Positions 41,720 to 49,289 of a stretch of 64,000 bases of DNA are shown here, piece after piece. The stretch is from positions 434,001 through 498,000 of the forward strand of contig NZ_JALDAX010000005.1 in NCBI RefSeq assembly GCF_022698145.1, in the 5' to 3' direction. This DNA comes from Streptomyces spinosisporus. GTDB taxonomy: Bacteria > Actinomycetota > Actinomycetes > Streptomycetales > Streptomycetaceae. A program made the position numbers and the translations under genes. A model generated the notes under the pieces. The model saw only the letters and a list, made by a program, of their open reading frames with translations, was not told the origin of the DNA and did no database searches. How positions within the stretch are numbered: position 1 is the stretch's first letter; each line of letters opens with the position of its first letter.

Positions 41720-43126
41720 TCAGCCCCGCCCCGCCACCCGGTCCGCGAACCGCGCGAGCCGCGAAGACTCCGGGCTGTGCGTGCGCCGCTCGCGCTGGTC
41801 CGCCGCCCGGTAGGTGGCGTACATGCCCTGCACGCCCAGCCAGCGCAGCGGCTCCGGCTCCCACTTGCGCACCTTGTGCCCGACCCACGGCAGATCGGTC
41901 AGCTCGGTGCGGCCACCCTGCCCGGAGTCGAGCTGCACCAGGTCCGTGAGCGTGCGCGCCGCGAGATTCGTCGTGGCCACGCCCGAGCCGACGTAGCCGC
42001 CGGCCCAGCCGATCCCCGTCGACCGGTCCAGCGTCACGGTGGCGCACCAGTCCCGCGGCACCCCGAGCACCCCCGACCAGGCGTGCGCGATCCCCACACC
42101 GGCCAGTGACGGGAAGAAGCGCACCAGGATCTCCCGCAGCGCCTCGATCGTCGCCTCCTGCGTCCGCCCGTCGTTGTCGGTCCTCGACCCGAAGCGGTAC
42201 GGCGCCCCGCGCCCGCCGAGCGCGATCCGCCCGTCGGCGGTGCGCTGCGCGTACATGTACGCGTGCGCCATGTCGCCCAGCGTCTCGCGGCCCTCCCAGC
42301 CGACGGACTCCCACTGCTCGTCGGTCAGCGGCTCGGTGGCGATCATCGAGGAGTTCATCGGCAGCCAGGTGCGCCGCAGCCCCTTGAGAGAGGCGGTGAA
42401 CCCCTCCGTGCAGCGCAGCACATAGGGCGCCCGCACCGTCCCGTACGGCGTCACCGCGTGCTTGGGCCGGATCTCCGTCACCGGCGTCGACTCGTGGATC
42501 GTCACCCCGAGGGCCTCGACGGCCGCCGCGAGCCCCTTCACCAGCTTCGCCGGGTGCAGCCGCGCCCCGTGCGGGGTCCAGCTCGCGCCGACCGCGTCCG
42601 CGACCCTGATCCGCTCGGCCGTCTCCCCGGCGTCGTAGAGCTCACGGTCCTTCTCGCCGTACGACAGCTCGTGCTCGTGGAAGGCCTTCAGTCGCGCCAA
42701 CTGCGCCGGAGTGGTGGCGACTTCGAGCACCCCGCCCTTGTGGACGTCGGCCTCGATGCCCTCCTCGCCGGCGACCCGCACCACCTCGTCGACGGTGTCG
42801 TTCATGGCCTTCTGCAGCCGTACGGCGGCCTCGTGACCGTGCAGCTTGGCATACCGGTCGCGCCCGGCGATCCCGTTGTACAGCCAGCCGCCGTTGCGCC
42901 CGGAGGCGCCGTATCCGCAGAACTTCTGCTCCAGGACGGTGATCCGCAGAAAGGGCGCGGCCTTCTTCAGGTAGTACGCGGTCCACAGTCCCGTGAACCC
43001 ACCGCCCACGATCGCGACGTCCGCGGAGGCGTCACCGGCGAGCGGCTGCCGCACCTCCGGGAGCCCGTCGTCCGCGTACCAGAAGGAGATCCCACCGTTC
43101 ACGACACTGCCTGCCGAGCTGCTCAT
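41720..43126 (-). CDS. FAD-dependent amine oxidase (gamma-glutamylputrescine oxidase/DadA-like)
   Basis: 468 residues. FAD motif VAIVGGGFTGLWTAYYLKKA at about 37-56, then EQKFCGYGASGRNGGW, typical of PuuB-like oxidoreductases. Later ATEPLTDEQW, FFPSLAGVGIAHAWSGVLG and WAGGYVGSGVATTNLAARTLTDLV complete the DAO fold. Family members oxidise amines or N-acylated polyamines and release aldehyde plus hydrogen peroxide. No polyamine genes lie nearby. ATG 43126 preferred; upstream in-frame residues are basic and unlike the family. Confidence 0.88.
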   Translation of the reverse strand: MSSSAGSVVNGGISFWYADDGLPEVRQPLAGDASADVAIVGGGFTGLWTAYYLKKAAPFLRITVLEQKFCGYGASGRNGGWLYNGIAGRDRYAKLHGHEAAVRLQKAMNDTVDEVVRVAGEEGIEADVHKGGVLEVATTPAQLARLKAFHEHELSYGEKDRELYDAGETAERIRVADAVGASWTPHGARLHPAKLVKGLAAAVEALGVTIHESTPVTEIRPKHAVTPYGTVRAPYVLRCTEGFTASLKGLRRTWLPMNSSMIATEPLTDEQWESVGWEGRETLGDMAHAYMYAQRTADGRIALGGRGAPYRFGSRTDNDGRTQEATIEALREILVRFFPSLAGVGIAHAWSGVLGVPRDWCATVTLDRSTGIGWAGGYVGSGVATTNLAARTLTDLVQLDSGQGGRTELTDLPWVGHKVRKWEPEPLRWLGVQGMYATYRAADQRERRTHSPESSRLARFADRVAGRG

Positions 43127-43136
43127 GGCCGGAAAG

Positions 43137-43793
43137 TTAACCCCTCGGAGCGGCCCGTGTCTTCTTCGGACCCCACGCTTCCCCACGCCCTCTGACCAGC
43201 GGATAGCAGCCGAGCCCGATCAGCACGGACAGGAAGTGCCCGAAGTCGGTGAAAGTGGGCGCGGCGGCGAGCGGACCGCCGTACACGACCAGCACCACCC
43301 CGAGATACGCATACCGCCAGGGCGACGCGATCCGGTACGCCAGCACGGCCACCACTCCCGCGAGCGCGTAACTCACCCCGATGTCCAGGGTGTTGACCGC
43401 CGAGTACGGCACCATCCCGTCCCGCACCGCCTTCAGCAGCGCGGCCTCGCTGACCAGCGACGCGAGCACATGCGCGGCCACGCACACCATCAGCCACCGC
43501 AGCGTCCCGAGCCAGCGCTCGGCCTGCGCGTGGAAGACGGTGTAGAGGACGGCGTACGGCACCCAGTGCCCGCCGTCGATCCACATCGCGCTCTGCACCA
43601 GCACCCGCGTGGGATCGTTCGACAGCTCATGGATGTTCGTGGACCGCTGCCGCAGGAACTCCTGCTCGAACTGCGGCGACATGTGGTGCAGGGCGACGGT
43701 GGTGACGAAGAGGATCGCCAGCCACACGTACGTCCCGGGCGCACGGCGGACGTAGGCCCACACCCGGTCCCCGAGCCCCCGCTCAATTCGCAT
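43137..43793 (-). CDS. Rhomboid-like membrane protein
   Basis: 218 residues with about six hydrophobic segments (TYVWLAILFVTTVAL, WLMVCVAAHVLASLV, ALAGVVAVLAYRIA, YAYLGVVLVVYGGPL, FLSVLIGLGCYPLV). A rhomboid-style Ser sits in DIGVSYALAG and a His in FTDFGHFLSVLIG, in the expected order. The canonical GxSG is GVSY, so proteolytic activity is uncertain. Divergent from the kinase-like gene, and ends 11 bases from the oxidase start on the same strand, so the two may be cotranscribed. Confidence 0.8.
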   Translation of the reverse strand: MRIERGLGDRVWAYVRRAPGTYVWLAILFVTTVALHHMSPQFEQEFLRQRSTNIHELSNDPTRVLVQSAMWIDGGHWVPYAVLYTVFHAQAERWLGTLRWLMVCVAAHVLASLVSEAALLKAVRDGMVPYSAVNTLDIGVSYALAGVVAVLAYRIASPWRYAYLGVVLVVYGGPLAAAPTFTDFGHFLSVLIGLGCYPLVRGRGEAWGPKKTRAAPRG

Positions 43794-43827
43794 GAGGCGA
43801 TTCACGCACGTCGGTATCGTCGGCCGC

Positions 43828-44715
43828 GTGATCGACATTCCGGGCGGGCTGGCGGCGGCCCAGGAGAGGTACAACGGCGCGGCGGGACGGGCGTTCGTCG
43901 CCGGCCTGCCCGGCCTCGCGGAGGAGTTCCTGCAGCGGTGGGACCTGCGCCTGGACGGACGGCCCATGCACGGAGTGAGCGCCCTGGTCCTGCCGGTCGT
44001 CCGCCGCGACGGCACCCCGGCCGCGCTGAAACTCCAGCTGCTGGACGAGGAGAGCGAGGGCGAGCCCGTCGCCCTGCGTCTGTGGGACGGCGACGGCGCG
44101 GTCCGCCTCCTCGACCACGACCCGGCGACCCACGCCATGCTCCTGGAACGCCTCGACCACACCCGTATGCTCTCCACCCTGCCCGGCACCCGCGCGGCCG
44201 TCCTGGTCATCGCCCGCCTGCTCGCCCGCCTGACGGCGACCCCGGCCCCGGTGGGCCTGCGCCGCCTCGGCGACATCGCGCAGGCCATGCTGGAGCGCAC
44301 ACCCTGGGCCCTTGCACGCATCCCCGACACCGCGACGCGCCGCCTGGTCGCGGACTGCGCCGCCGCCGTACGGGAAGTCGTGGACGAACCGGGCGACCGC
44401 CTCCTGCACTGGGACCTGCACGACGAGAACGTCCTCGCCGCGGACCGCGCCCCCTGGCTCGCCATCGACCCCAAACCCCTGGCCGGCGACCCGGGCTTCG
44501 AGCTGTGGCCCGCGCTCGACAACCGCTTCGAGGCCGACGAGATCCGCTGGCGCTTCGACGCCATGACGGACATCCTCGGCGTGGACCGCTCCCGCGCCCG
44601 CGCCTGGACCCTCGGCCGCCTCCTGCAGAACACCCTCTGGGACGTCGAGGACGGCCGCACCCCCGAACCCCGCCAACTGGAGATCGCCCGCCACCTGCGC
44701 GACCCCGCAGGCTAG
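43828..44715 (+). CDS. Streptomycin 6-kinase/aminoglycoside phosphotransferase-like protein
   Basis: 295 residues, GTG start. The kinase lobe has ALKLQLLDEESEGEPVALRLW near 70-90 (ATP-binding Lys and Glu) and TRLLHWDLHDENVLA-type catalytic loop (HWDLHDEN near 195-202), followed by AIDPKPLAGDPGFELWP, the IDPK motif of the APH(6)/hydroxyurea phosphotransferase family. Homologues phosphorylate aminoglycosides or hydroxyurea, but most chromosomal copies have unknown substrates. No antibiotic genes lie around it, so resistance should not be assumed. Nine bases separate it from the next GNAT gene. Confidence 0.87.
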   Translation: MIDIPGGLAAAQERYNGAAGRAFVAGLPGLAEEFLQRWDLRLDGRPMHGVSALVLPVVRRDGTPAALKLQLLDEESEGEPVALRLWDGDGAVRLLDHDPATHAMLLERLDHTRMLSTLPGTRAAVLVIARLLARLTATPAPVGLRRLGDIAQAMLERTPWALARIPDTATRRLVADCAAAVREVVDEPGDRLLHWDLHDENVLAADRAPWLAIDPKPLAGDPGFELWPALDNRFEADEIRWRFDAMTDILGVDRSRARAWTLGRLLQNTLWDVEDGRTPEPRQLEIARHLRDPAG

Positions 44716-44724
44716 CCTCGCCCC

Positions 44725-45210
44725 ATGATCCGCCCCGCGACCCCCGCCGACATCCCCGTCATCCACACCCTGATCCGTGAACTGGCCGAGTACGAGAAGG
44801 CTCTCCACGAGGCCCGGGCCACCGAGGCCCAGCTGCACGAGGCCCTCTTCGGCGAGCACCCGGCCGCCTTCGCCCACATCGCCGCCGACGACACCACCGG
44901 CGACCCGGTCGGCTTCGCACTGTGGTTCCTGAACTTCTCCACCTGGCGCGGCGTCCACGGCATCTACCTGGAGGACCTCTACGTCCGCCCCACCGCCCGC
45001 GGCGCCGGCCACGGCAAGGCCCTGCTCACCGAACTGGCCCACATCTGCGCCACCCGCGGCTACGAGCGCCTGGAATGGTCCGTCCTGAACTGGAACACCC
45101 CGTCCATCGCCTTCTACGAGTCCCTCGGCGCCCGCCCGCAGGACGGGTGGACGGTGTACCGGCTGACCGACGAACCCCTCAGGGCACTGGCGGACCACCG
45201 TCCGTCATGA
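44725..45210 (+). CDS. GNAT acetyltransferase (spermidine/spermine acetyltransferase-like)
   Basis: 161 residues: MIRPATPADIPVIHTLIREL with AEYEKALHEARATEAQLHEALF is the SSAT-like start. FALWFLNFSTWRGVHGIYLEDLYVRP, then GAGHGKALLTELAHICATRG (acetyl-CoA loop), and WNTPSIAFYESLGARPQDGW follow the diamine acetyltransferase family closely. Likely to acetylate a polyamine or diamine. It is the second gene of a two-gene unit with the kinase-like gene and ends at a terminator. Confidence 0.9.
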   Translation: MIRPATPADIPVIHTLIRELAEYEKALHEARATEAQLHEALFGEHPAAFAHIAADDTTGDPVGFALWFLNFSTWRGVHGIYLEDLYVRPTARGAGHGKALLTELAHICATRGYERLEWSVLNWNTPSIAFYESLGARPQDGWTVYRLTDEPLRALADHRPS

Positions 45211-45219
45211 CGTGCGAAA

Positions 45220-45248
45220 GCCCAGGCAGGATCGCTCCTGACCTGGGC
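45220..45248. terminator. Terminator between GNAT gene and secreted-protein island
   Basis: GCCCAGG-C-AGGA pairs with TCCT-GA-CCTGGGC around TCGC, ten bases after the GNAT stop. It could also serve the first minus-strand secreted-protein gene, which ends at 45310. Confidence 0.7.
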
Positions 45249-45309
45249 ATGCGCACCCCCTGAGGGGGGAGCCGGGGAGGGTGTTGCGGAGAAGCGGTGA
45301 CGCGACTGC

Positions 45310-45597
45310 TCAGAGGGCCCTGCTGTTGCAGCCCATGTCCGAACCGAGGTGGTGGTCCTGCGCACCCGGGTTGCCCTCACCGTTGAGCGCGTTGCCCAGC
45401 ACGCCGTTGAGGGCGCCGACGCTGCCGAGGACGTCGATGTTCATGTCGTGCGAGCGGCACTCGATGCCCTGCGAGATGTCGAAGCCGCCGTCGTGCGCCC
45501 CCGCCTCACCGTGTGCGAAGGCGGTACCGGCACCGAAGGAACCGATGCTGCCGAGGACGGCGGCACCCACGACGGCTGCCTTCTGAAGCTTGCGCAT
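45310..45597 (-). CDS. Small secreted protein, family A (95 aa)
   Basis: Signal peptide MRKLQKAAVVGAAVLGSIGS, cleavage after about residue 28 (AFA-HG). The mature part is about 67 residues: HGEAGAHDGGFDISQGIECRSHDMN, then IDVLGSVGALNGVLGNALNG and EGNPGAQDHHLGSDMGCNSR. Two cysteines frame the conserved core, suggesting a single disulfide. Two paralogues lie at 47390 and 47885 with the same C-SHD-N-DVLG-V-LNG-GN-LNGEGN-GAQ pattern. The regular hydrophobic/Asn-Gly spacing recalls surface-active or amyloid-forming Streptomyces proteins such as chaplins, but it is not a chaplin by sequence. Function unknown. Confidence 0.85.
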   Translation of the reverse strand: MRKLQKAAVVGAAVLGSIGSFGAGTAFAHGEAGAHDGGFDISQGIECRSHDMNIDVLGSVGALNGVLGNALNGEGNPGAQDHHLGSDMGCNSRAL

Positions 45598-45623
45598 TTC
45601 TTCTCCATTGATCGAGCGGGTGT

Positions 45624-45638
45624 GATCTGCAGCAGATC
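45624..45638. promoter_or_regulatory. GATCTG-N3-CAGATC element upstream of a family A gene
   Basis: GATCTGCAGCAGATC lies 26 bases before the ATG. The same element occurs at 47347 and 47842 before the other two family A genes, followed each time by a CACCC(A/G)CT-like stretch (read with the gene). Confidence 0.6.
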
Positions 45639-45672
45639 GGGTTGAGACGGTGGACAACTACGAAACGGGCCG

Positions 45673-46419
45673 TCAGCCGAGGCGCGGCAGACCCAACTGC
45701 CCGACGGGCGGCGCCGCGACCTGCCCGAGGCCGAGCCCGGGCACCTGCGGCGCACTGGCCGACGAGATCAGCGGATTGATCAACGGGTTCACCTCGGGGT
45801 TCACCTGCGGGTTCACCTGAGGCGCGACGTGCGGCGCCGGCTCAGGGTTGAAGACCTGCGGCATGTCGACCTGCGGGGCGACCTTGGGCACCACCTGCGG
45901 CGCGGTCTGCGGGGCGACCTGCGGCACGACCTGCGGCGCCTGCGGCTGGGGAGCGGCCTGCTGCTGCGGCGGGGAGTACGACGGCGGACCGGCCTGCGCG
46001 GCACCGTTCGACGAGGCGAAGGCGGAGGCCTGGCCGATCTGCGGCGGAGCCGGAGGAGCGGCCGGCATCGGCGGCTGCACATACTGCGGAGCGGCCTGCG
46101 CCATGCCCGCCGACGTGGTCGCGGCCGAGGCCTGCGGGGCGCTCTGCTGCGGCGCGGGGGGTGCGTAGTAGTGCGGAGCCGGCGGCGCGTAGTACTGCGG
46201 GGCCGGGGGCGCCTGGTACTGCGGCGCGGGAGGCGCGTAGTACTGCGGAGCCGGAGCCGGGGGCGCCTGGTACTGAGGTGCCGGGTAGTAGGGAGCCGGC
46301 GCAGGAGCGGCACCGGGGTAGTACCCGCTCATGGTGTCGGCGTGGCTGGCGCCCGCGCCGATGGCGGACAGACCGCCGGCCGCCGCTACGACGAGCGCGG
46401 CCTTGTGAAGCTTTCGCAT
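45673..46419 (-). CDS. Secreted Pro/Gln/Ala-rich repeat protein (248 aa)
   Basis: Signal peptide MRKLHKAALVVAAAGGLSAIGAGASHA, cleavage near residue 27. Residues 40-100 are repeats of QYQAPPAP and YYAPPAPQ, then low-complexity Pro/Gln/Val segments (VVPQVAPQTAPQVV, VNPQVNPEVNPLINPL). There is no cysteine and no enzyme motif. The composition resembles wall-spanning or surface-coating proteins. The leader TGAAGGGCCGAGGGTTCC directly before the ATG is nearly identical to that of the genes at 46771 and 50076. It diverges from the 46771 gene across a 350-base region with a nested inverted repeat. Confidence 0.82.
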   Translation of the reverse strand: MRKLHKAALVVAAAGGLSAIGAGASHADTMSGYYPGAAPAPAPYYPAPQYQAPPAPAPQYYAPPAPQYQAPPAPQYYAPPAPHYYAPPAPQQSAPQASAATTSAGMAQAAPQYVQPPMPAAPPAPPQIGQASAFASSNGAAQAGPPSYSPPQQQAAPQPQAPQVVPQVAPQTAPQVVPKVAPQVDMPQVFNPEPAPHVAPQVNPQVNPEVNPLINPLISSASAPQVPGLGLGQVAAPPVGQLGLPRLG

Positions 46420-46563
46420 GGAACCCTCGGCCCTTCAATACCTGTGCAGGGAAATCCGTTGTATTCAGTGCAGTCACGCCGGAGCCGACAGCGGATCCCG
46501 TGATCCCTCTCTCCGATACCTGTCCACTGCCCTCTCCCTGCTGGCAACGACATTTCCGCGGAC

Positions 46564-46675
46564 CCGGTCACGGGGTCGAAAAACCCGTCACCCGTTTGCC
46601 ATTGATCGGATTACCGGCCCAATTGATGCACGCCACCCGGCAAATGGGTGACCAGGCCCGAGCCCCCGTGACCGG
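46564..46675. repeat. Nested 112-bp inverted repeat between divergent secreted-protein genes
   Basis: Outer arms CCGGTCACGGGG (46564-46575) and CCCCGTGACCGG (46664-46675) are perfect complements. Inner arms GTCACCCGTTTGCC (46587-46600) and GGCAAATGGGTGAC (46639-46652) differ at one position. The 11-base offsets on both sides match in length. No other gene is visible in 46420-46770. Confidence 0.75.
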
Positions 46676-46770
46676 TGCGTCGGACAGGTCGTTGCCACAG
46701 GGCCAGAGCAATGGTCCATCCAGCATTTCCGTACGTTCCATGCACAGGTCGATGAAGGGCCGAGGGTTCC

Positions 46771-47247
46771 ATGCGCAAGTTCCAGCACGTCGCGCTCGTC
46801 GCAGCAGCCGCCGGGGGCCTGTCCGCCATCGGCGTCGCTCCCAGCTTCGCCGACGCCCCCATTGCGTACACCGCTCCGCCGCCCGCTCCACAACAGGGCG
46901 CCCAGGCCGCGGCGTTGAGCAGCTCGCAGGCCACGGCGCACAGCGACAGCTCGGCCCCCGCCCCGCAGCGGATGTCGCTGCCCACGCAGGGCGCCGAGGT
47001 CAGCCCGCAGCTCAACCCACAGGTGAGCCCCAAGCTCAGCCCCCAACTCAGCCCGCAGCCCGCCTCGGCGCAGTCCGGTCCGGTGGAGCAGAACAACCTC
47101 TTCCGCCCGTACCAGGAGTGCAGCCCGCAGAACCTGCTCAACGCCAATGTCCCGGTCGCCCTGCTCGCCGCCGCCGAGACCAACGGCGTCGACTGCGGCC
47201 AGGCCAACAACCAGGCGAACGCCCTGGCCAAGGCCCAGTCCCACTAG
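46771..47247 (+). CDS. Small secreted protein, family B, long form (158 aa)
   Basis: Signal peptide MRKFQHVALVAAAAGGLSAI, cleavage near residue 28 (SFA-DA). A low-complexity Ala/Gln/Ser/Pro middle has SPQLNPQVSPKLSPQLSPQ. The C-terminal 45 residues are the conserved module: NLFRPYQECSPQNLLNANVP, VALLAAAETNGVDCGQANNQ. The same RPYQECSPQ...C(G)Q module occurs in the 83-residue protein at 49825. Two cysteines probably form one disulfide. Its leader GATGAAGGGCCGAGGGTTCC is shared with two other genes of the island. Function unknown. Confidence 0.85.
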   Translation: MRKFQHVALVAAAAGGLSAIGVAPSFADAPIAYTAPPPAPQQGAQAAALSSSQATAHSDSSAPAPQRMSLPTQGAEVSPQLNPQVSPKLSPQLSPQPASAQSGPVEQNNLFRPYQECSPQNLLNANVPVALLAAAETNGVDCGQANNQANALAKAQSH

Positions 47248-47346
47248 CACCCGTACCGGGCACCGTTAGGACAAGATCACAGGACTCGGCGCGTCGCTGC
47301 CCGATTTGCACATATTTCTTACTAATCTCCGTGACTGTACGAAGTC

Positions 47347-47361
47347 GATCTGCCACAGATC
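47347..47361. promoter_or_regulatory. GATCTG-N3-CAGATC element upstream of the second family A gene
   Basis: GATCTGCCACAGATC, 28 bases before the ATG at 47390. The region from 47310 to 47390 is almost the same as the one before the next gene, as expected for a tandem duplication. Confidence 0.6.
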
Positions 47362-47389
47362 GCACCCACTTCACTCCACCGGAGATGAC

Positions 47390-47674
47390 ATGCACAACCT
47401 TCGCAAGGCTGCCGTCCTGGTCGCCGCCATCAGCACCGTCGGGCTCCTCGGTGCGGGCACCGCCCAGGCCGGCGAGGGTGGCCACGGGGGCGACCAGCAC
47501 ACCAGCGTCCTGCAGAGCTCCAACTGCAAGTCGCACGACCTGAACCTGGACGTCCTCGGCCAGGTGGGTCTGCTCAACGGCCTGCTGGGCAACGCGCTCA
47601 ACGGCGAGGGCAACCCGGGCGCCCAGGACACCCACATCGGCTCGAGCATGGGCTGCAACAACAGCGCCTTCTGA
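47390..47674 (+). CDS. Small secreted protein, family A (94 aa)
   Basis: ATG with GGAG five bases upstream. Signal peptide MHNLRKAAVLVAAISTVGLL ends near residue 26 (AQA-GE). The mature part is about 67 residues: a Gly/His-rich start, SVLQSSNCKSHDLNLDVLGQ, VGLLNGLLGNALNGEGNPGA, then a second cysteine in GSSMGCNN. It is a close paralogue of the genes at 45310 and 47885, with identical first residues of the signal peptide and core. It has its own strong terminator and is probably monocistronic. Confidence 0.87.
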   Translation: MHNLRKAAVLVAAISTVGLLGAGTAQAGEGGHGGDQHTSVLQSSNCKSHDLNLDVLGQVGLLNGLLGNALNGEGNPGAQDTHIGSSMGCNNSAF

Positions 47675-47690
47675 TTCTCGCGGCGATCAG

Positions 47691-47729
47691 GTCCCGGCAC
47701 CGAGCCCGACTCGGTGCCGGGACCTTTTT
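47691..47729 (+). terminator. Intrinsic terminator of the second family A gene
   Basis: GTCCCGGCACCGAG (47691-47704) pairs perfectly with CTCGGTGCCGGGAC (47710-47723) around CCCGA, followed by CTTTTT. One of the clearest terminators in the window. Confidence 0.95.
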
Positions 47730-47841
47730 ATGCACCGGCTATTCAGCGTTGTCGACCAAGCCGGTGAGGATTCCCCGAATTCGGCGTGCCGTACGGATTT
47801 GCATTGATATTTCGTATTAGCCTCCGTAACTGCACGAAGTC

Positions 47842-47856
47842 GATCTGTGACAGGTC
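47842..47856. promoter_or_regulatory. GATCTG-N3-CAGGTC element upstream of the third family A gene
   Basis: GATCTGTGACAGGTC, one mismatch in the right arm relative to the other two copies, 28 bases before the ATG at 47885. Confidence 0.55.
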
Positions 47857-47884
47857 GCATCCACTTCACTCCACCGGAGATGAC

Positions 47885-48199
47885 ATGCACAAGCTTCGCA
47901 AGGCTGCCGTCCTGGTCGCCGCCATCAGCAGCGTCGGGCTCCTCGGTGCCGGCGCCGCGCAGGCCGACCAGGGCGGTTGGGGTTCGGGCGGCGAGAACGG
48001 GCACCGTGGGACCTCCTCCTCCTTCAGCGTCCTGCAGAGCACCACCTGCCGCTCGCACGACGCCAACGTCGACGTCCTCGGCCAGGTCGGCATCCTCAAC
48101 GGCCTCGGCGGCAACCTGCTGAACGGCGAGGGCAACGCCGGTGCGCAGGAGACCTCGCTGGGCTCGAGCATGGGCTGCAACAACAGCGTCGGCAAGTAA
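47885..48199 (+). CDS. Small secreted protein, family A (104 aa)
   Basis: Signal peptide MHKLRKAAVLVAAISSVGLL ends near residue 27 (AQA-DQ). A 22-residue Gly/Ser-rich spacer precedes SVLQSTTCRSHDANVDVLGQ, VGILNGLGGNLLNGEGNAGA and GSSMGCNNSVGK. It is the tandem neighbour of the 47390 gene and differs mainly by the longer spacer after the signal peptide. Two cysteines are conserved. A 16-bp terminator follows. Role unknown; export through Sec is likely. Confidence 0.87.
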   Translation: MHKLRKAAVLVAAISSVGLLGAGAAQADQGGWGSGGENGHRGTSSSFSVLQSTTCRSHDANVDVLGQVGILNGLGGNLLNGEGNAGAQETSLGSSMGCNNSVGK

Positions 48200-48202
48200 G
48201 GC

Positions 48203-48254
48203 CGAAAACGCCCTCGGTGCCCCGGCCGGAAGGCCGGGGCACCGAGGTTTTCGT
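48203..48254. terminator. Strong terminator between convergent secreted-protein genes
   Basis: CCTCGGTGCCCCGGCC (48212-48227) pairs perfectly with GGCCGGGGCACCGAGG (48232-48247) around GGAA, flanked by CGAAAAC and TTTTCG, so it can act on both strands. Confidence 0.95.
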
Positions 48255-48292
48255 TTCGCCGGAAAGCCTCTGCTTTCAGAACGCGCGCCGCT

Positions 48293-48673
48293 TCAGAACT
48301 CGATGTGCGGACGCGCGATGTGCGGGCGCTCGACGTGCGGGGGCTTGACACCCTTCGGCACCGGCGTCGTGTTCGAGCACTCCACCTTGGGCCCGACCTC
48401 CGTGGTCCCGGGGCGGGTCAGCATCTCGTCGTCGGTGAGCACCAGTTGCGGCCGGTAGGTCGTCGAGCACTTCTGGTCCTGCTTGACGACGAAGGTGCCG
48501 CGCTTGTTCTTGTGGACGATCTCGCTCGTGTGCACACAGGTCGTCTCCCCCGCGGCGGTGGTCTTGCAGTCCCCCGAGGAGTCGTCGGCGTACGCCTGTG
48601 CGCCGCCGACGTAGATCACGGCGATGCTTCCGACGAGCCCCGAGACGGCGGCGATCTTCTTTCGACTGAACAT
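48293..48673 (-). CDS. Secreted four-cysteine protein, family C (126 aa)
   Basis: ATG 48673, MFSRKKIAAVSGLVGSIAVI as signal peptide with cleavage near residue 28 (AYA-DD). The mature part has four cysteines (GDCKTT, TTCVHT, QKCSTT, VECSNT) suited to two disulfides. The tail repeats a His-Val/Ile-Glu pattern (PPHVERPHIARPHIEF). The paralogue at 49290 shares the MFS-KK-AAVSGL signal, the four cysteines and a -GPEV-C- block. The ribosome site AAAGGAAA is shared too. Function unknown. Confidence 0.85.
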   Translation of the reverse strand: MFSRKKIAAVSGLVGSIAVIYVGGAQAYADDSSGDCKTTAAGETTCVHTSEIVHKNKRGTFVVKQDQKCSTTYRPQLVLTDDEMLTRPGTTEVGPKVECSNTTPVPKGVKPPHVERPHIARPHIEF

Positions 48674-48697
48674 GCGCTGCTTTCCTTTGCAATTGAT

Positions 48698-48745
48698 GCA
48701 GCCCGGGCGCGCACCCTGAAGGGTTGTGCCGCGCGTCCGGGCTGC
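48698..48745 (-). terminator. Hairpin between two minus-strand secreted-protein genes
   Basis: GCAGCCCGG-G-CGCGC and GCGCG-T-CCGGGCTGC form a long interrupted stem about 45 bases after the stop of the 48790 gene (minus strand), ahead of the family C gene. Confidence 0.7.
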
Positions 48746-48789
48746 TGTGTTGCTCTGTGAGGGTGTTGCGTGCGTCCCTGCTGGGCGCC

Positions 48790-49104
48790 TTACTGGCCGT
48801 AGCCGGCCTGCGGGGTCGCGTAGCCCGTCTGCGGTGCGGCGTAGCCGGCCTGGGATGCGGCGTAGCCCGTCTGGGGCATGTAGTTGAAACCGTTGGTGGG
48901 CGCGAAGTACGGGGCCGCCTGCGGAGCGGCTTGCGGAGCGGCCTGCGGACCGTACGGGGCACCCCAACCGGCCACGGCGTTGGCCTGCGAGGAAGCCACC
49001 GCCGTGACTCCGCCGAAGCCGTCGGCGACGCTGACGCCGGCACCGAGAGCGGACAGCCCCGCGACCGCAGCTGCTACGACCGCGGCCCGCTGAAACTTGC
49101 GCAT
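48790..49104 (-). CDS. Secreted Gly/Ala/Gln/Tyr repeat protein (104 aa)
   Basis: Signal peptide MRKFQRAAVVAAAVAGLSAL, cleavage near residue 27 (SVA-DG). The mature part ends in repeats of the type QTGYAxxQ/xAGYAxPQ (TGYAASQAGYAAPQTGYATP). It has no cysteine. Earlier PYGPQAAPQAAPQAAPYFAP is low-complexity. The repeats suggest an extended, possibly self-associating coat protein. The signal peptide is related to those of the 46771 and 49825 genes, so the export half has been reused within the island. Confidence 0.82.
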   Translation of the reverse strand: MRKFQRAAVVAAAVAGLSALGAGVSVADGFGGVTAVASSQANAVAGWGAPYGPQAAPQAAPQAAPYFAPTNGFNYMPQTGYAASQAGYAAPQTGYATPQAGYGQ

Positions 49105-49239
49105 AGTGAGACCCTTCCCTGGCTGGGCGTGAAGCCCTGAGTTGACTACTTAATGTGAGCATATACAGACGAAACGTAGTCATTTGGGATCTATCGGGTC
49201 TCTCAGCGCCGTGTCGGTTTATGGTGATAAACACTTGAA

Positions 49240-49273
49240 AACGGCCGGTCCGATTAATTCCGGCCCGGCCGTT
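49240..49273 (-). terminator. Terminator of the second family C gene
   Basis: AACGGCCGG (49240-49248) pairs with CCGGCCGTT (49265-49273), 17 bases after the stop at 49290 on the minus strand. The rest of 49105-49239 is unusually AT-rich and holds no gene. Confidence 0.75.
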
Positions 49274-49289
49274 CACCGACGACAGAGGG

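Noticed and set aside
43828..44715. Antibiotic resistance gene
   Set aside because: The kinase family includes streptomycin kinases, but no biosynthetic or resistance context is present, so only the family is named.
45310..48199. Calling the family A proteins chaplins
   Set aside because: Spacing of two cysteines and Asn/Gly-rich core are similar in style, but the chaplin pattern (GN...C...NV...LNP..GN..C) is not met.
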